A stretch of 64,000 nt of DNA from positions 186,001-250,000 of the forward strand of contig NZ_QJHK01000003.1 in the NCBI RefSeq assembly GCF_003202435.1, read 5' to 3'. The stretch's first letter is position 1; every line of letters starts with the position of its first letter. A program made the translations under genes and the position numbers. A model generated the notes under the pieces. It made no database searches. It worked only from the letters and a program-made list of their open reading frames with translations, and was not told the origin of the DNA. Shown here one piece after another: positions 35,314 through 44,896 of the stretch. The DNA is from Flavobacterium cheongpyeongense. Its GTDB lineage: Bacteria; Bacteroidota; Bacteroidia; Flavobacteriales; Flavobacteriaceae.

Positions 35314-36081
35314 ATGAACGATAACCATTTTAAATTTTCAATCGCAGTTATTGGACTTCCGGTATTTTTTGTCCTTTTTTTGTGGATTGTTTATTGGATA
35401 CAGATTCGGTTTGATTTTGATTTTTATCAAAACGGAATTTATCCACGAGATTTCTCAGGTTTGCAGGGCGTTTTGTTTAGTCCCTTCATTCATGAAAATT
35501 TAAATCATCTATACAATAACTCAATTCCACTTTTAGTATTATTGGCGGCCATGCAATTTTTTTATCCAAACCAATCTTTTGCTGTAATAGGTTATGGGAT
35601 TTTATTTTCAGGTCTTATAACATGGTTTATCGGCAGGGAAAATTATCATATTGGAGCAAGTGGATTGATTTATGTTTTGGTGAGTTTTATATTTTTTAAA
35701 GGTATTCAAACCAGATATTATCGTTTAGTAGCACTTTCATTTGCTGTAGTTCTGCTCTATGGTGGAATGATTTGGTATGTTTTTCCAGATGTAGATCAAA
35801 ATATTTCATGGGAAGGACACTTGGCAGGTTTTATAACAGGCTTCGTAATATCTTTGTTCTATAAAACACCCGAATATACAAAACCAATTGTGTATGATTG
35901 GCAAAAACCTGATTTTGATCCCAGTGATGACCCTTTTATGAAGCACTTTGACGACAATGGTAATTTTGTTAATACTGAAATCCCTGAAGAAGATTCTCAA
36001 ATGGTATCTTCCTATTTCAATTCTGATGTTTCAGTTCATTATATTATAACTAAGCCAAAATCAGAAGAGGAAGATTTGTGA
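35314..36081 (+). CDS. Rhomboid-family intramembrane serine protease
   Basis: 255 residues from the ATG at 35314; the in-frame TTG 15 bases upstream is less likely. About six membrane segments are seen. The catalytic serine is in G-A-S-G-L-I-Y and the partner histidine in E-G-H-L-A-G-F, with the H-E-N-L-N-H-L-Y-N-N segment of rhomboids upstream. It cleaves membrane proteins; substrates are unknown. The C-terminal tail (about 195-255) is acidic and probably cytoplasmic. It is convergent with rlmB. Confidence 0.92.
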   Translation: MNDNHFKFSIAVIGLPVFFVLFLWIVYWIQIRFDFDFYQNGIYPRDFSGLQGVLFSPFIHENLNHLYNNSIPLLVLLAAMQFFYPNQSFAVIGYGILFSGLITWFIGRENYHIGASGLIYVLVSFIFFKGIQTRYYRLVALSFAVVLLYGGMIWYVFPDVDQNISWEGHLAGFITGFVISLFYKTPEYTKPIVYDWQKPDFDPSDDPFMKHFDDNGNFVNTEIPEEDSQMVSSYFNSDVSVHYIITKPKSEEEDL

Positions 36082-36136
36082 AAATTTATCGATGACTAGT
36101 TATTTTAGTCTTATATAGAACAAAACCTTAACAAAA

Positions 36137-36156
36137 AACACCTCAATTGAGGTGTT
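36137..36156 (-). terminator. Terminator after rlmB
   Basis: A 20-base palindrome, AACACCTC-AATT-GAGGTGTT. On the minus strand it runs into six Ts, fitting a terminator for rlmB, whose stop lies 25 bases before it. On the plus strand there is no T run. Confidence 0.75.
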
Positions 36157-36181
36157 GAAATTCTTCAGAAAAGATTATTAT

Positions 36182-36916
36182 TTATTTTCTTTGGCGAACA
36201 GTTTCATATAAGAATGCTCCGCAGGCTACCGAAACATTTAATGATCCGATTGTACCAAACATGGGAAGTTTTGCTTTTTCATCGACGATTTTAAGAACAG
36301 AAGGATTGATACCTCTGTCTTCAGATCCCATGATGATTGCTAAAGGTTCATTTAATTCCAAATCATAAATATTTTGTTCTGTTTTTTCAGTAGCAGCAAT
36401 AGTTTTGATTCCTGAACCCTGAAGGTAGAAAATAGCATCTTTGATATGCTCCACTTTGCAAATAGGTACATTAAAAACAGCTCCGGCAGAAGTTTTTACG
36501 GTATCTCCATTTACAGGTGCTGATCCGGCTTTTTGAACAATAATTCCGTTTACGCCAGTGCATTCAGCCGTTCTGATAATGGCACCAAAATTTCTGGCAT
36601 CAGATATTTGGTCTAAAATTAAAAACAAAGGTTTTGCACCAGACTCAATTGTTGATTCAACCAGATGTTCTAAATCGATAAATCCAATCGGAGATATCGT
36701 CGCAACAGCTCCCTGATGGTTATTTGGTGTTAAACGGTTCAGTTTTTCAACAGGAACGTAGGAGAAATTAATGTTGGCACGTTTCATTACCTTCATTAAA
36801 TCCTTCATTAACTCACCCGAAATTTCTTTTTGGATAAATACTTTGTCGACTTCTTTTCCTGCCTGAATGGCTTCTATAATAGCTCTGATTCCAAATATTT
36901 GATGTTCTTTTTCCAT
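36182..36916 (-). CDS. rlmB: 23S rRNA 2'-O-methyltransferase RlmB (SpoU family)
   Basis: 244 residues. The N-terminal substrate-binding domain (FGIRAIIEAIQAGKEVDKV) precedes the SpoU/TrmH knotted domain with I-L-D-Q-I-S-D-A-R-N-F-G-A-I-I-R-T-A, G-S-E-D-R-G-I-N-P-S-V and L-N-V-S-V-A-C-G-A. RlmB methylates G2251 of 23S rRNA; specificity here is assumed from the family. Confidence 0.93.
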   Translation of the reverse strand: MEKEHQIFGIRAIIEAIQAGKEVDKVFIQKEISGELMKDLMKVMKRANINFSYVPVEKLNRLTPNNHQGAVATISPIGFIDLEHLVESTIESGAKPLFLILDQISDARNFGAIIRTAECTGVNGIIVQKAGSAPVNGDTVKTSAGAVFNVPICKVEHIKDAIFYLQGSGIKTIAATEKTEQNIYDLELNEPLAIIMGSEDRGINPSVLKIVDEKAKLPMFGTIGSLNVSVACGAFLYETVRQRK

Positions 36917-36942
36917 GGTGTAAATATAGGCATAATGTTTTT

Positions 36943-36976
36943 ATAAAAAAAAACCACCAGAAATGCTGGTGGTTTT
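36943..36976 (-). terminator. Terminator of the SusC/SusD operon
   Basis: AAACCACCAG and CTGGTGGTTT form a 10-bp stem with a five-base loop; on the minus strand it continues into nine Ts. It ends the SusC-SusD-lipoprotein operon 37 bases after the last stop and sits just upstream of rlmB. Confidence 0.9.
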
Positions 36977-37012
36977 AGTTTATTCAAAAAAGAATTTTTT
37001 TAATCTTTATTC

Positions 37013-37795
37013 TTAATCTTCTGCTTCAAAAGTAACAGTTGTAGAAATTACATCTGTTTGATTTCCAGCAGTTACAGTAAATCTATAAGTGATTTCATCT
37101 CCATCAGCAATTCCTCCATAAGTTGAGTAAGGAATTGCCGCAATGTCTACTGTTTGTTTTACTGTTGAAAATGTCCCAGGAAGTGCTAAGAAAGTTTCTC
37201 CATCTTTAGACCATTCACCAACAACGTTATTTACAGTTGTTGCTGCTTTGTTAACGACTGCATAGTTAATTTCTACAGGAGTTAAGTCATCGATCGTTAC
37301 AGTTGATACTCCACTAGTTGTGCTAGTAACAAGATCACCATCTGAATTTAAAACTTTCCAAACAATACCTTTTACTATTGTTAGTGTGTAAGGTACTTTT
37401 GTAATGGCACCATCAGAATATGTGCTTACAAAAACCAATGGTACAGCACCTGGCGCTAAGCTTTTTAATGAAGATGCATTGAATGAAGCAGCTGTACTTT
37501 CAGAATTAATAGTAGCATCAGCAATTTTGTCTCCAATAATCACAGGAGCATTTGCAACTGTATTATTATTGTAATACACCTCAATTTTATTAGCTTTAAC
37601 TCCAGCTTTAGTAATAACTTTTATTGCTAAATCGACGTTTTTGTCTAAATTACTAATTGATGTTGTTGTTAGTACAGCGTTTCCACCACCTAAGTTGATA
37701 GTGTCAACTCCTCCGTCATCATCAAGAGAATCACAAGAAGCGAAACTACCTGCTAATAGAGCAATGCATAATATTTGTTTTATATATTTTTTCAT
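37013..37795 (-). CDS. Lipoprotein of the SusC/SusD operon (SusE-like position)
   Basis: 260 residues. A lipoprotein signal ends at C22 (S-F-A-S-C-D). The rest is beta-rich with Thr/Val/Asn-rich strands resembling Ig-like domains; no enzyme motif is seen. It starts 15 bases after the SusD-like stop. In Sus-type loci the third gene often encodes a surface ligand-binding lipoprotein (SusE/F), which fits in position but not by clear sequence match. Confidence 0.72.
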   Translation of the reverse strand: MKKYIKQILCIALLAGSFASCDSLDDDGGVDTINLGGGNAVLTTTSISNLDKNVDLAIKVITKAGVKANKIEVYYNNNTVANAPVIIGDKIADATINSESTAASFNASSLKSLAPGAVPLVFVSTYSDGAITKVPYTLTIVKGIVWKVLNSDGDLVTSTTSGVSTVTIDDLTPVEINYAVVNKAATTVNNVVGEWSKDGETFLALPGTFSTVKQTVDIAAIPYSTYGGIADGDEITYRFTVTAGNQTDVISTTVTFEAED

Positions 37796-37810
37796 TGGTA
37801 TTGTTTTATA

Positions 37811-39256
37811 TTAATATTTATCCCAGAAGATTTTAACTGTAAGACCATCTCCTCCAATAGCTGTTATTGCAGCCTCAACATTTGTTGCATTAAGGGTCTG
37901 TTCTCTAGCAGGGTATGAATATCTTGTTGGAACAGCTGTTAAATCGTTATATGGGTTAAGTGATGGTAATAAATTAGGATAATCTAATCTTCTGTAAGAA
38001 GTCCATGATTCAAAACCTCTGTTATATAAAGCGATCCACGCTTGTTCACCAATGCTTTTTTTCCAGTTAGCAGGATTATATTCAACAGATGACTGTTCTA
38101 AGTATGAATTAATATCACCAGATGCAACACCCCATTCTTTCATAGAAGCTGTAATTGCTGCATTGTAGTGATCAACAGCAGTACCGCCTACACTAATTCC
38201 TCTTGCTGCTGCTTCTGCTAATAAAAATTCAACTTCACTATAACTTAAAAGGGTTCCCGGAAAATCTTTCTTTGTAATTTCAGCATTCACATGAGAATAG
38301 CTTGCATAACTATTTGTAGCTCCAATAGTTCCTCCAATATATGAGCCGCCTACCGTAGTCATATATTTTGGTCTTCTAGGGTCATTCAAAGAATTCATTG
38401 CATCAACAAAAGTTTTACCAATAACATAATCATTTCGACCACTAGCTACTAAATCATTGTAGATTGGATTTACATTGTTAGCTTCAGCAGCTACATAATG
38501 AATTAATGCATTATCTGCATTACTTGTTAAGATTCCTTGTGCTACAGCTTCTGAAACTTGAGTTGAAGCATAGGTGTGATCTGTGTCATCCATATTGATT
38601 GCAAGTCTTAATTTTAAAGAGTTTGCAAATTTTTTCCAACTAGCAGCATCTCCTTCATAATATAAATCAGCTGTACCAAAACTTTCTTCAGAAGCTGTAA
38701 TTGCAGCTGAAGCGGCAGTTAACCTAGAAATTAAATCTCTATAGATTGTTTGTGCATCATCATATTTAGGTTGTGGATGACCAATAATGTCTAAAGCTTC
38801 ACTATAAGGGATGTTTCCAAAAGTATCAACTAAAACGCTATAACTATATACAGACATTATTTCTAAAATTGCCTTTTTATTGTTTAAGATAGCAATCTCC
38901 TTCGTTGTTGCGGGAGTTTCTTGATCAAGTAATTTTTTACACTCTAAAAAGTCTCTTAGAACATCTCTATAAATAATTCCCCAATGTGAATTTGGGATAT
39001 TTCTAGTAGTAATGTTATACTGAGTTTCATCTAAATAGGTTGTTTCTGTCCATTGTTGAGTAAATAATCTGAACACGTTTAAGTTAACTGATGTATTAAC
39101 CATTTGATCTGACATAGCTTTTTGTGCATTTGTAAAAAGGTATTCAGATTTGGTCGTAGTGGGGTTCTTTGTATCTTCATTTAGTCCTGTAATATCATCT
39201 GTACATGATGATATAGTCACAGCCATAAATGTTAAAAATAATGCTATCTTTTTCAT
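37811..39256 (-). CDS. SusD/RagB-like nutrient-binding lipoprotein
   Basis: 481 residues. The lipoprotein signal ends at C18 (T-I-S-S-C-T). The SusD-like_2 pattern is helical and TPR-like, with F-G-N-I-P-Y-S-E-A-L, S-F-G-T-A-D-L-Y-Y-E-G-D-A-A-S-W-K-K-F-A-N-S-L-K and the final W-I-A-L-Y-N-R-G-F-E-S-W segment. It lids the SusC barrel and binds the substrate at the surface. It starts three bases after SusC. Confidence 0.94.
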   Translation of the reverse strand: MKKIALFLTFMAVTISSCTDDITGLNEDTKNPTTTKSEYLFTNAQKAMSDQMVNTSVNLNVFRLFTQQWTETTYLDETQYNITTRNIPNSHWGIIYRDVLRDFLECKKLLDQETPATTKEIAILNNKKAILEIMSVYSYSVLVDTFGNIPYSEALDIIGHPQPKYDDAQTIYRDLISRLTAASAAITASEESFGTADLYYEGDAASWKKFANSLKLRLAINMDDTDHTYASTQVSEAVAQGILTSNADNALIHYVAAEANNVNPIYNDLVASGRNDYVIGKTFVDAMNSLNDPRRPKYMTTVGGSYIGGTIGATNSYASYSHVNAEITKKDFPGTLLSYSEVEFLLAEAAARGISVGGTAVDHYNAAITASMKEWGVASGDINSYLEQSSVEYNPANWKKSIGEQAWIALYNRGFESWTSYRRLDYPNLLPSLNPYNDLTAVPTRYSYPAREQTLNATNVEAAITAIGGDGLTVKIFWDKY

Positions 39257-39259
39257 GTT

Positions 39260-42200
39260 TTAGAATTTAAATGTTAGGTTACAACCAATATTTCTAGTCG
39301 TTGGTAATGATCCTACTGAGTAAGCATTTGATAAGTTTCCAGCACTCAATCCACTTTCTGGATCCGCATCCGGAAGGTTTTTGTCTATTATCCATAGGTT
39401 AGAGCCTACTATGCTAACACTCATACCAGTAAGTTTCATTTTTGAAACTAAATCAGTTGGTAAGTTATATGTGATGTTTACTTCTCTTAATTTGATGAAA
39501 GAAGCATCATAAACAAACGCTTTAGCTGGATTTCTTGCATATCCTCCCATGCTACCAAATGCCTGTGGACTAGCAGTTCTAATAGTATTTGGTGTTCCGT
39601 CAGCCTGTACACCGTCTAAAATTACACCACCACCATTAGCGATAGTATTTCTAACGGGATATCCAAGATCGTTAAGACCGGCAGAAGCTTCATATAAACC
39701 AGTCGCTTGTCCGTAGTATTGATCAAGAGAGAAAATATCTCCCCCTTTTTGCATATCTATTAAGATTCCAAGAGAAAGATTTTTGTATGAAAATTTATTT
39801 CTGATACCTCCAACCCAGTCTGGAGTTATATTACCAATATTGTTATTTACACTTGTATTCATAACATAACGACCTGAAGCATTAACTACTCTTTTACCGT
39901 CCAAGTAAGTGTAATCAGTTCCTTTGATAACACCGTAAGACTCTCCAACTACTCCGTTAATTGTTACACCTCCTTGGTAGCTTCCCAATTGTAATACATC
40001 TAATCCGTCAGCTAAACTAAGAACTTTATTTTCGTTTTTAGACCAGTTTACAAAGATGTCCCATGTAAAATCTTTCAATTTTACAGGAGTTAAGTTAAAC
40101 TGAACCTCAATACCTTTGTTTTCGATCCTACCAGCATTAACATATTGTGCATTGTGTCCAGTTGATGTAGCATAATCTACAGGGAAAATTTGTTTATCAC
40201 TTATTGTTTTATAAAGTGCTACATCGAAACCAATTCTACGTTTCAAAAATTGCATTTCTAAACCAACCTCTTCTGTTTTTGAGAAAACAGGTTGTAAGTA
40301 CGGGTTGTTTTTAGTACTTGCTACAGAATACATTTGATTTCCATCAAATGGATCGTTTTTAGTATAAGTATCGATAATTGCCTGTGTTGGAGAACCAAGT
40401 GGGCTTTCAGCGTAACTACCTCTTAATTTTCCAAAAGTTAACCAGTCAGCATTTACGTGTTTTGTAAATACATAACTTGCAGATATAGATTTTGTTCCTA
40501 AAACATTATCATTTGCAGGTAATGTTGAGAAAGCATCTCTTCTGTATGTTCCATCTAAGAAAATGAAATCATCATAGCCAAAAGAAACAGAAGCATAATA
40601 ACTGTTTACGCCACTATTAGTTTCGTTTTCAATAGGGAAAGGCACAGAGTTTACAGAGTTAGTTAATGCATAAATACCAGGGATAATTAGGCCTCCTTCA
40701 GTAGAAGCTAATATAGAAGTGTTTCTAATTCTGTTTACAGTTCCTCCAGCAATACCATTAAATGTAAATTTCTCACTAAAGTTCTTTTTGAAAGTCAAGA
40801 AGAAATCATAGTTTTGTTCAGAATAATTCCTGTTGTATCTTTGATATCCAGAGCTAACTTCGTTTCTGTTGATACCAAATTCAGAAGCAACTGATCCATC
40901 TGCTCTTCTTTCTTCACGTAAATCTGAATATGAGTCTGTAGATATTCTTCCAGTAGCAGTTAACCAGTCAGTTATAACATAATCGAGTTTAGCATAACCA
41001 TTGAAACGATTTCTTTCATCGTTTTGATAGTTTTTATATCTTGTGAAGTAAGGGTTGTCCCAGTATATTGGTTTTAAATTATCTGGATCAGACCAGTTCC
41101 AGGTTACGTTTTGACCACCTGATCTTTCAAAAACTTGTTTTAATTCTTTTACATCTACGTTTGTTTGCCACCATTGACGGAAACTAGACATAATGTTATC
41201 GTTATAACCAGTTGAGTTTCTACCTACTGTTTTATTAGCGATATAGTTTGCATAGCTAGAAAAAGTTAATCTATCTGTGAATTTATGGTTTAATTTAACA
41301 CTTAAACTGTTTTTCTTTAATTCACTGTTAGGCATAATACCATTTTGAATATAGTTGTTGAAATTAACTACAATATTCGATTTTTCATTCCCATCTTCAA
41401 ATGAGATTGAGTTATTGAAAGTTGTTGGGGTTTCGAAGAAAGTTGTTGGGTCATTTTTCGCAGCTGTCCAAGGAGTCGCTTTCCCATAACTGTCCGAATA
41501 TGGTGTAAAAGCATTCCAGTTATAAACCATTTTATTAGAATCGAACGCAGCTCCCCATGATGCGTCTTCAGAAGTAGGTACTACTAAGTCTTCTGTTCCG
41601 TCCCCATCAATATCTCTGTATAAGAAATATCCTGATGGATCTTCGTAGCCAGGCCCATAACCAGCTCCGTATTTGTTTTGGTATTTAGGGAAAGTTGATT
41701 TATCAATTTTACCTGTTACAAATTCACTAGAAACAGTAATACCGATTCCTTTTTTTGCTTTACCTTTTTTTGTTGTAATCATAACAACTCCATTACCAGC
41801 TTGATATCCGTATAGCGCAGAAGCTGCTGCACCTTTTAAGATGTTTACGTTTTCTATATCATCAGGATTGATGTCCATTGCAGAGTTTCCGTAGTCATAA
41901 GTTGTACCTCTACCAGTTGATTGACTTCCTTGATTTGAGTTTGTTGTTACGTTGTTGATAGGCACACCATCAATAACTATTAACATTTGGTTACTACCTG
42001 TTAAGTTTTTAACACCTCTTGAAACAATGCTTGTTGAACCTCCAAAATTGTTGTTTCTTTTGATTTGAACACCGGCAGCTTGTCCAGATAGCTCATTGAT
42101 GAAGTTACCACTAGAGGGCCCAGCAGTTAAATCAGCTCCTTTTACTTCCTGAGTAGCATAACCAAGAGATTTTTTCTCTCTTTTAATACCTAAAGCTGTT

Positions 42201-42520
42201 GTTACAACAACACCTTCAAGTTCTTGTGCGTCTCCGGCTAATTTCACATTGATGTTAGCTGAAGTTGCAGTTATTTCCTGCGTTTTCATCCCAATGTAGC
42301 TAAAAACCAAGACTTGATTTGGTGATGCTTTGATAGAGAATTTACCATCAAAGTCAGTTTGTGTCCCTACTTTAGTCCCTTTAATCAATACACTGACACC
42401 TGGTAATGGCATGCCTGAATTGTCAGAAACTGAGCCAGAAACAGCTCTTTCTTGCGCAAAAGTTAGTTGCGCCACTAGTACTAATAGAAGTACTAAGAAT
42501 CCATTGAACTTTAGTTTCAT
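39260..42520 (-). CDS. SusC/RagA-family TonB-linked outer-membrane transporter
   Basis: 1,086 residues. A signal peptide (Q-L-T-F-A-Q) is followed by a carboxypeptidase-D-like domain (about 25-105, V-S-G-S-V-S-D ... F-S-Y-I-G-M), the plug domain (about 120-250, ending S-A-L-Y-G-Y-Q-A-G-N-G-V-V-M-I-T-T-K-K-G), and a large barrel ending in aromatic F-K-F. It forms the TonB-powered import pore with the SusD-like lid. No glycoside hydrolase or sulfatase lies nearby, so the substrate may be a peptide or other polymer. No ECF sigma/anti-sigma pair is adjacent. Confidence 0.96.
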   Translation of the reverse strand: MKLKFNGFLVLLLVLVAQLTFAQERAVSGSVSDNSGMPLPGVSVLIKGTKVGTQTDFDGKFSIKASPNQVLVFSYIGMKTQEITATSANINVKLAGDAQELEGVVVTTALGIKREKKSLGYATQEVKGADLTAGPSSGNFINELSGQAAGVQIKRNNNFGGSTSIVSRGVKNLTGSNQMLIVIDGVPINNVTTNSNQGSQSTGRGTTYDYGNSAMDINPDDIENVNILKGAAASALYGYQAGNGVVMITTKKGKAKKGIGITVSSEFVTGKIDKSTFPKYQNKYGAGYGPGYEDPSGYFLYRDIDGDGTEDLVVPTSEDASWGAAFDSNKMVYNWNAFTPYSDSYGKATPWTAAKNDPTTFFETPTTFNNSISFEDGNEKSNIVVNFNNYIQNGIMPNSELKKNSLSVKLNHKFTDRLTFSSYANYIANKTVGRNSTGYNDNIMSSFRQWWQTNVDVKELKQVFERSGGQNVTWNWSDPDNLKPIYWDNPYFTRYKNYQNDERNRFNGYAKLDYVITDWLTATGRISTDSYSDLREERRADGSVASEFGINRNEVSSGYQRYNRNYSEQNYDFFLTFKKNFSEKFTFNGIAGGTVNRIRNTSILASTEGGLIIPGIYALTNSVNSVPFPIENETNSGVNSYYASVSFGYDDFIFLDGTYRRDAFSTLPANDNVLGTKSISASYVFTKHVNADWLTFGKLRGSYAESPLGSPTQAIIDTYTKNDPFDGNQMYSVASTKNNPYLQPVFSKTEEVGLEMQFLKRRIGFDVALYKTISDKQIFPVDYATSTGHNAQYVNAGRIENKGIEVQFNLTPVKLKDFTWDIFVNWSKNENKVLSLADGLDVLQLGSYQGGVTINGVVGESYGVIKGTDYTYLDGKRVVNASGRYVMNTSVNNNIGNITPDWVGGIRNKFSYKNLSLGILIDMQKGGDIFSLDQYYGQATGLYEASAGLNDLGYPVRNTIANGGGVILDGVQADGTPNTIRTASPQAFGSMGGYARNPAKAFVYDASFIKLREVNITYNLPTDLVSKMKLTGMSVSIVGSNLWIIDKNLPDADPESGLSAGNLSNAYSVGSLPTTRNIGCNLTFKF

Positions 42521-42604
42521 TTTTAAATATTTTGAATTAGTATCGCAAAACTCTTAATAATTTGTTAACTATCCTAATAAATAAAAATGTTTTTTCGGTA
42601 AACA

Positions 42605-44314
42605 TCAAAATTTAACATTATAACATATGTTTATGATAGTGTTATATAATTTTAAATTCTGACCACTTAAAACACTATTTGTAAGGTTAATCCTTAATGG
42701 TCCGTTTGTTGTTTGTATCGTTGTTCCAGCGCCAATTCCTGTTAATTTGTCTATTTTGTTTTTATTTATACTTCTTGTCAGGTCTTGATATATTCCATAA
42801 TCAAGAATTGAATTTATATATAAATTTTTAGAAACAATATATCTGTATTCTGTAAGAATGGATGAAAAAAAATTTCCTTGCAAACTATTTTCTAAAAATC
42901 CTCTTATTGAATTTATTCCGCCAAAACGAAATAATTCATTAACGATGTAATTATCGCTCTTAAGATAAAAATTCTGTAAATTTATGTTAATGAAATTTTT
43001 CTCATTTAGTTCAAAATTATAGGAGAAGTTTAAATTTGTGTAAAATTGATTACTGGAAGTGGCAGTTTCGGGTTGGTTGTTTGTGTTTCTTTTTCCAAAA
43101 CCAAATACTAAGCTAGTATTAGCTTTTTTGGGGAACAAATAATTAACAGCGTCTGTTTTTGTGTAATCAAAGGTTGAAGTTATAAAGGTGTTTTTGAAAT
43201 CGCTTATAGTTGTGTTGTTTGTGTTTTGGATATCACTTGATTCTGTTGACTGATATCCTAAATATAATTTTGAATTATATTTGATGTAATAACCTAAGTC
43301 GATTGCTGTTTTTGTATTTTGAAAGGTGCTGTCCTGTTTGAATATGTTTAATTGAGCTTTAATTCCAAGTGGTGACTTGAAAATATATGGAATTTCTAAT
43401 TTTGTATTAAAGGTTTTTTGCTGGTTTCCATCGCTTTTCCAATACAAGGAAAATTGTTCGCCCGCTTTAAGTGTGTTTTGCAATGTCACATCTATATAAC
43501 CATTCAGGTTTAATTTTTTGTTTTCATCATTAGAAAATCCTATGTATCCGTCAAAGGTATTTGCTTTCCTTTTTTCAATATAAACATAAATTTTTGTTGA
43601 ATCATTTGTGAATAATATTTCTGGGTATTTTGTCTGATTTATAAAACCGAAATTATTTATATCCTTATAAAGTTCTTTGATTATTTTTTGGTTAAATGTT
43701 TTACTGATGTATGTTTTATGGAGTTGTTTTAAGTGCCCTTTCGGAAAATAATCCTTGCGATTGTTATTTGTGTAATTTATGATAATGGAATTAACATTTC
43801 TTTTTTTTTCGGAATTAAAATTTAAGTCGGCATATATTATGGAATTCTTTGTTTGGATATTTTCTAGTTTTAGTTTACTTAGTGCAAATCCTTGTCTTTC
43901 GGCATCAATAATTATTTGATTCATGAAGTTTTCAGTTTCTTTATATGGGATAATTACAGTGTCGTTTTTTGTTTTGTATGAGTCGAAAAATGAATTATTT
44001 CTACCTATATATATATAGGTGTATTTTATTTTACTTCCAAGTGAAAGTTTGTATGTATAAGTTGAGTCGTTTTCATTTTGATTTTCAACGGTTTTTACAT
44101 CTAAGTACCCTTTTTTGTATAGCTTTTCTATGCTTGAAATAGATTCATCAATAACAGATTTAGTGTTTAAGTGTTTTTTAGTATAATTTAATGAGTCTAT
44201 GATTGCGTTTTCTATTTTATTTGTACCGCTAATTTTTAAATTAAAATTTTGGCCATAGCCAAAAATGCTTATTAGGAGGAAAGTGATTATTTGTAATAAC
44301 TGTTTCAAGAGCAA
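42605..44314 (-). CDS. Omp85/BamA-TamA-like outer-membrane protein
   Basis: 569 residues. A signal peptide (I-F-G-Y-G-Q) leads to a POTRA-like N-terminal region (about 25-200) and a C-terminal beta-barrel. The barrel has the Omp85 motif G-G-I-N-S-I-R-G-F, the R-G-F of the L6 loop. It is shorter than BamA (about 800), so it has fewer POTRA domains and is closer in size to TamA or TpsB proteins. No secretion partner gene is next to it. Function is unknown beyond outer-membrane insertion or transport. Confidence 0.82.
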   Translation of the reverse strand: MLLKQLLQIITFLLISIFGYGQNFNLKISGTNKIENAIIDSLNYTKKHLNTKSVIDESISSIEKLYKKGYLDVKTVENQNENDSTYTYKLSLGSKIKYTYIYIGRNNSFFDSYKTKNDTVIIPYKETENFMNQIIIDAERQGFALSKLKLENIQTKNSIIYADLNFNSEKKRNVNSIIINYTNNNRKDYFPKGHLKQLHKTYISKTFNQKIIKELYKDINNFGFINQTKYPEILFTNDSTKIYVYIEKRKANTFDGYIGFSNDENKKLNLNGYIDVTLQNTLKAGEQFSLYWKSDGNQQKTFNTKLEIPYIFKSPLGIKAQLNIFKQDSTFQNTKTAIDLGYYIKYNSKLYLGYQSTESSDIQNTNNTTISDFKNTFITSTFDYTKTDAVNYLFPKKANTSLVFGFGKRNTNNQPETATSSNQFYTNLNFSYNFELNEKNFININLQNFYLKSDNYIVNELFRFGGINSIRGFLENSLQGNFFSSILTEYRYIVSKNLYINSILDYGIYQDLTRSINKNKIDKLTGIGAGTTIQTTNGPLRINLTNSVLSGQNLKLYNTIINICYNVKF

Positions 44315-44406
44315 TTGTTTGATTTATTAAAAGTATTGCAAATATCTATTATTTGTTTGTAAAAGTTTAAGGTTAAATAATGTTATTGAAAATTAATGGT
44401 TTAACG

Positions 44407-44437
44407 TTTGTATAGTGGAAATTATTTTATACATTTG
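44407..44437 (+). promoter_or_regulatory. Promoter of the rpsL operon
   Basis: TTTG (44407-44410), 19 bases, TACATTTG (44430-44437): an exact match to the Bacteroidota promoter consensus. Transcription should start near 44443, about 48 bases before rpsL. Confidence 0.82.
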
Positions 44438-44440
44438 CAA

Positions 44441-44457
44441 CCCCGTAAAAAGCGGGG
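44441..44457 (+). promoter_or_regulatory. 5' hairpin of the rpsL mRNA
   Basis: CCCCG (44441-44445) and CGGGG (44453-44457) form a G-C stem with loop TAAAAAG, located at the predicted transcript start. It could protect the 5' end or act in ribosomal-protein feedback; function is inferred from position only. Confidence 0.5.
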
Positions 44458-44490
44458 ATTTAATAAACATAATAATTTTTAGTATTAATT

Positions 44491-44874
44491 ATGCCAACAA
44501 TTCAACAATTAGTAAGAACAGGAAGAACTCAGATCACTAAGAAGAGTAAATCGGTTGCTTTAGATTCTTGTCCTCAAAGAAGAGGGGTTTGTACGCGTGT
44601 TTACACTACTACACCAAAAAAACCAAACTCTGCAATGCGTAAAGTTGCGCGTGTACGTTTGACAAATGGTAATGAGGTGAATGCTTACATCCCTGGAGAA
44701 GGACATAATCTACAAGAGCACTCGATAGTATTAGTGCGAGGTGGAAGGGTAAAAGATTTACCAGGTGTTAGATATCATATCGTTCGTGGAGCGCTTGACA
44801 CGTCAGGAGTTGCAGGAAGAACGCAAAGAAGATCTAAGTACGGTGCTAAACGCCCAAAAGAAGCAAAAAAGTAA
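44491..44874 (+). CDS. rpsL: 30S ribosomal protein S12
   Basis: 127 residues, full length. The decoding-centre loop T-T-P-K-K-P-N-S-A and the [10 protein letters not shown] segment keep the lysines whose change gives streptomycin resistance elsewhere, so the protein is wild-type there. First gene of rpsL-rpsG-fusA-rpsJ, 22 bases ahead of rpsG. Confidence 0.98.
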
Positions 44875-44896
44875 TTTAAACTTTTAAGAAAAAGAC

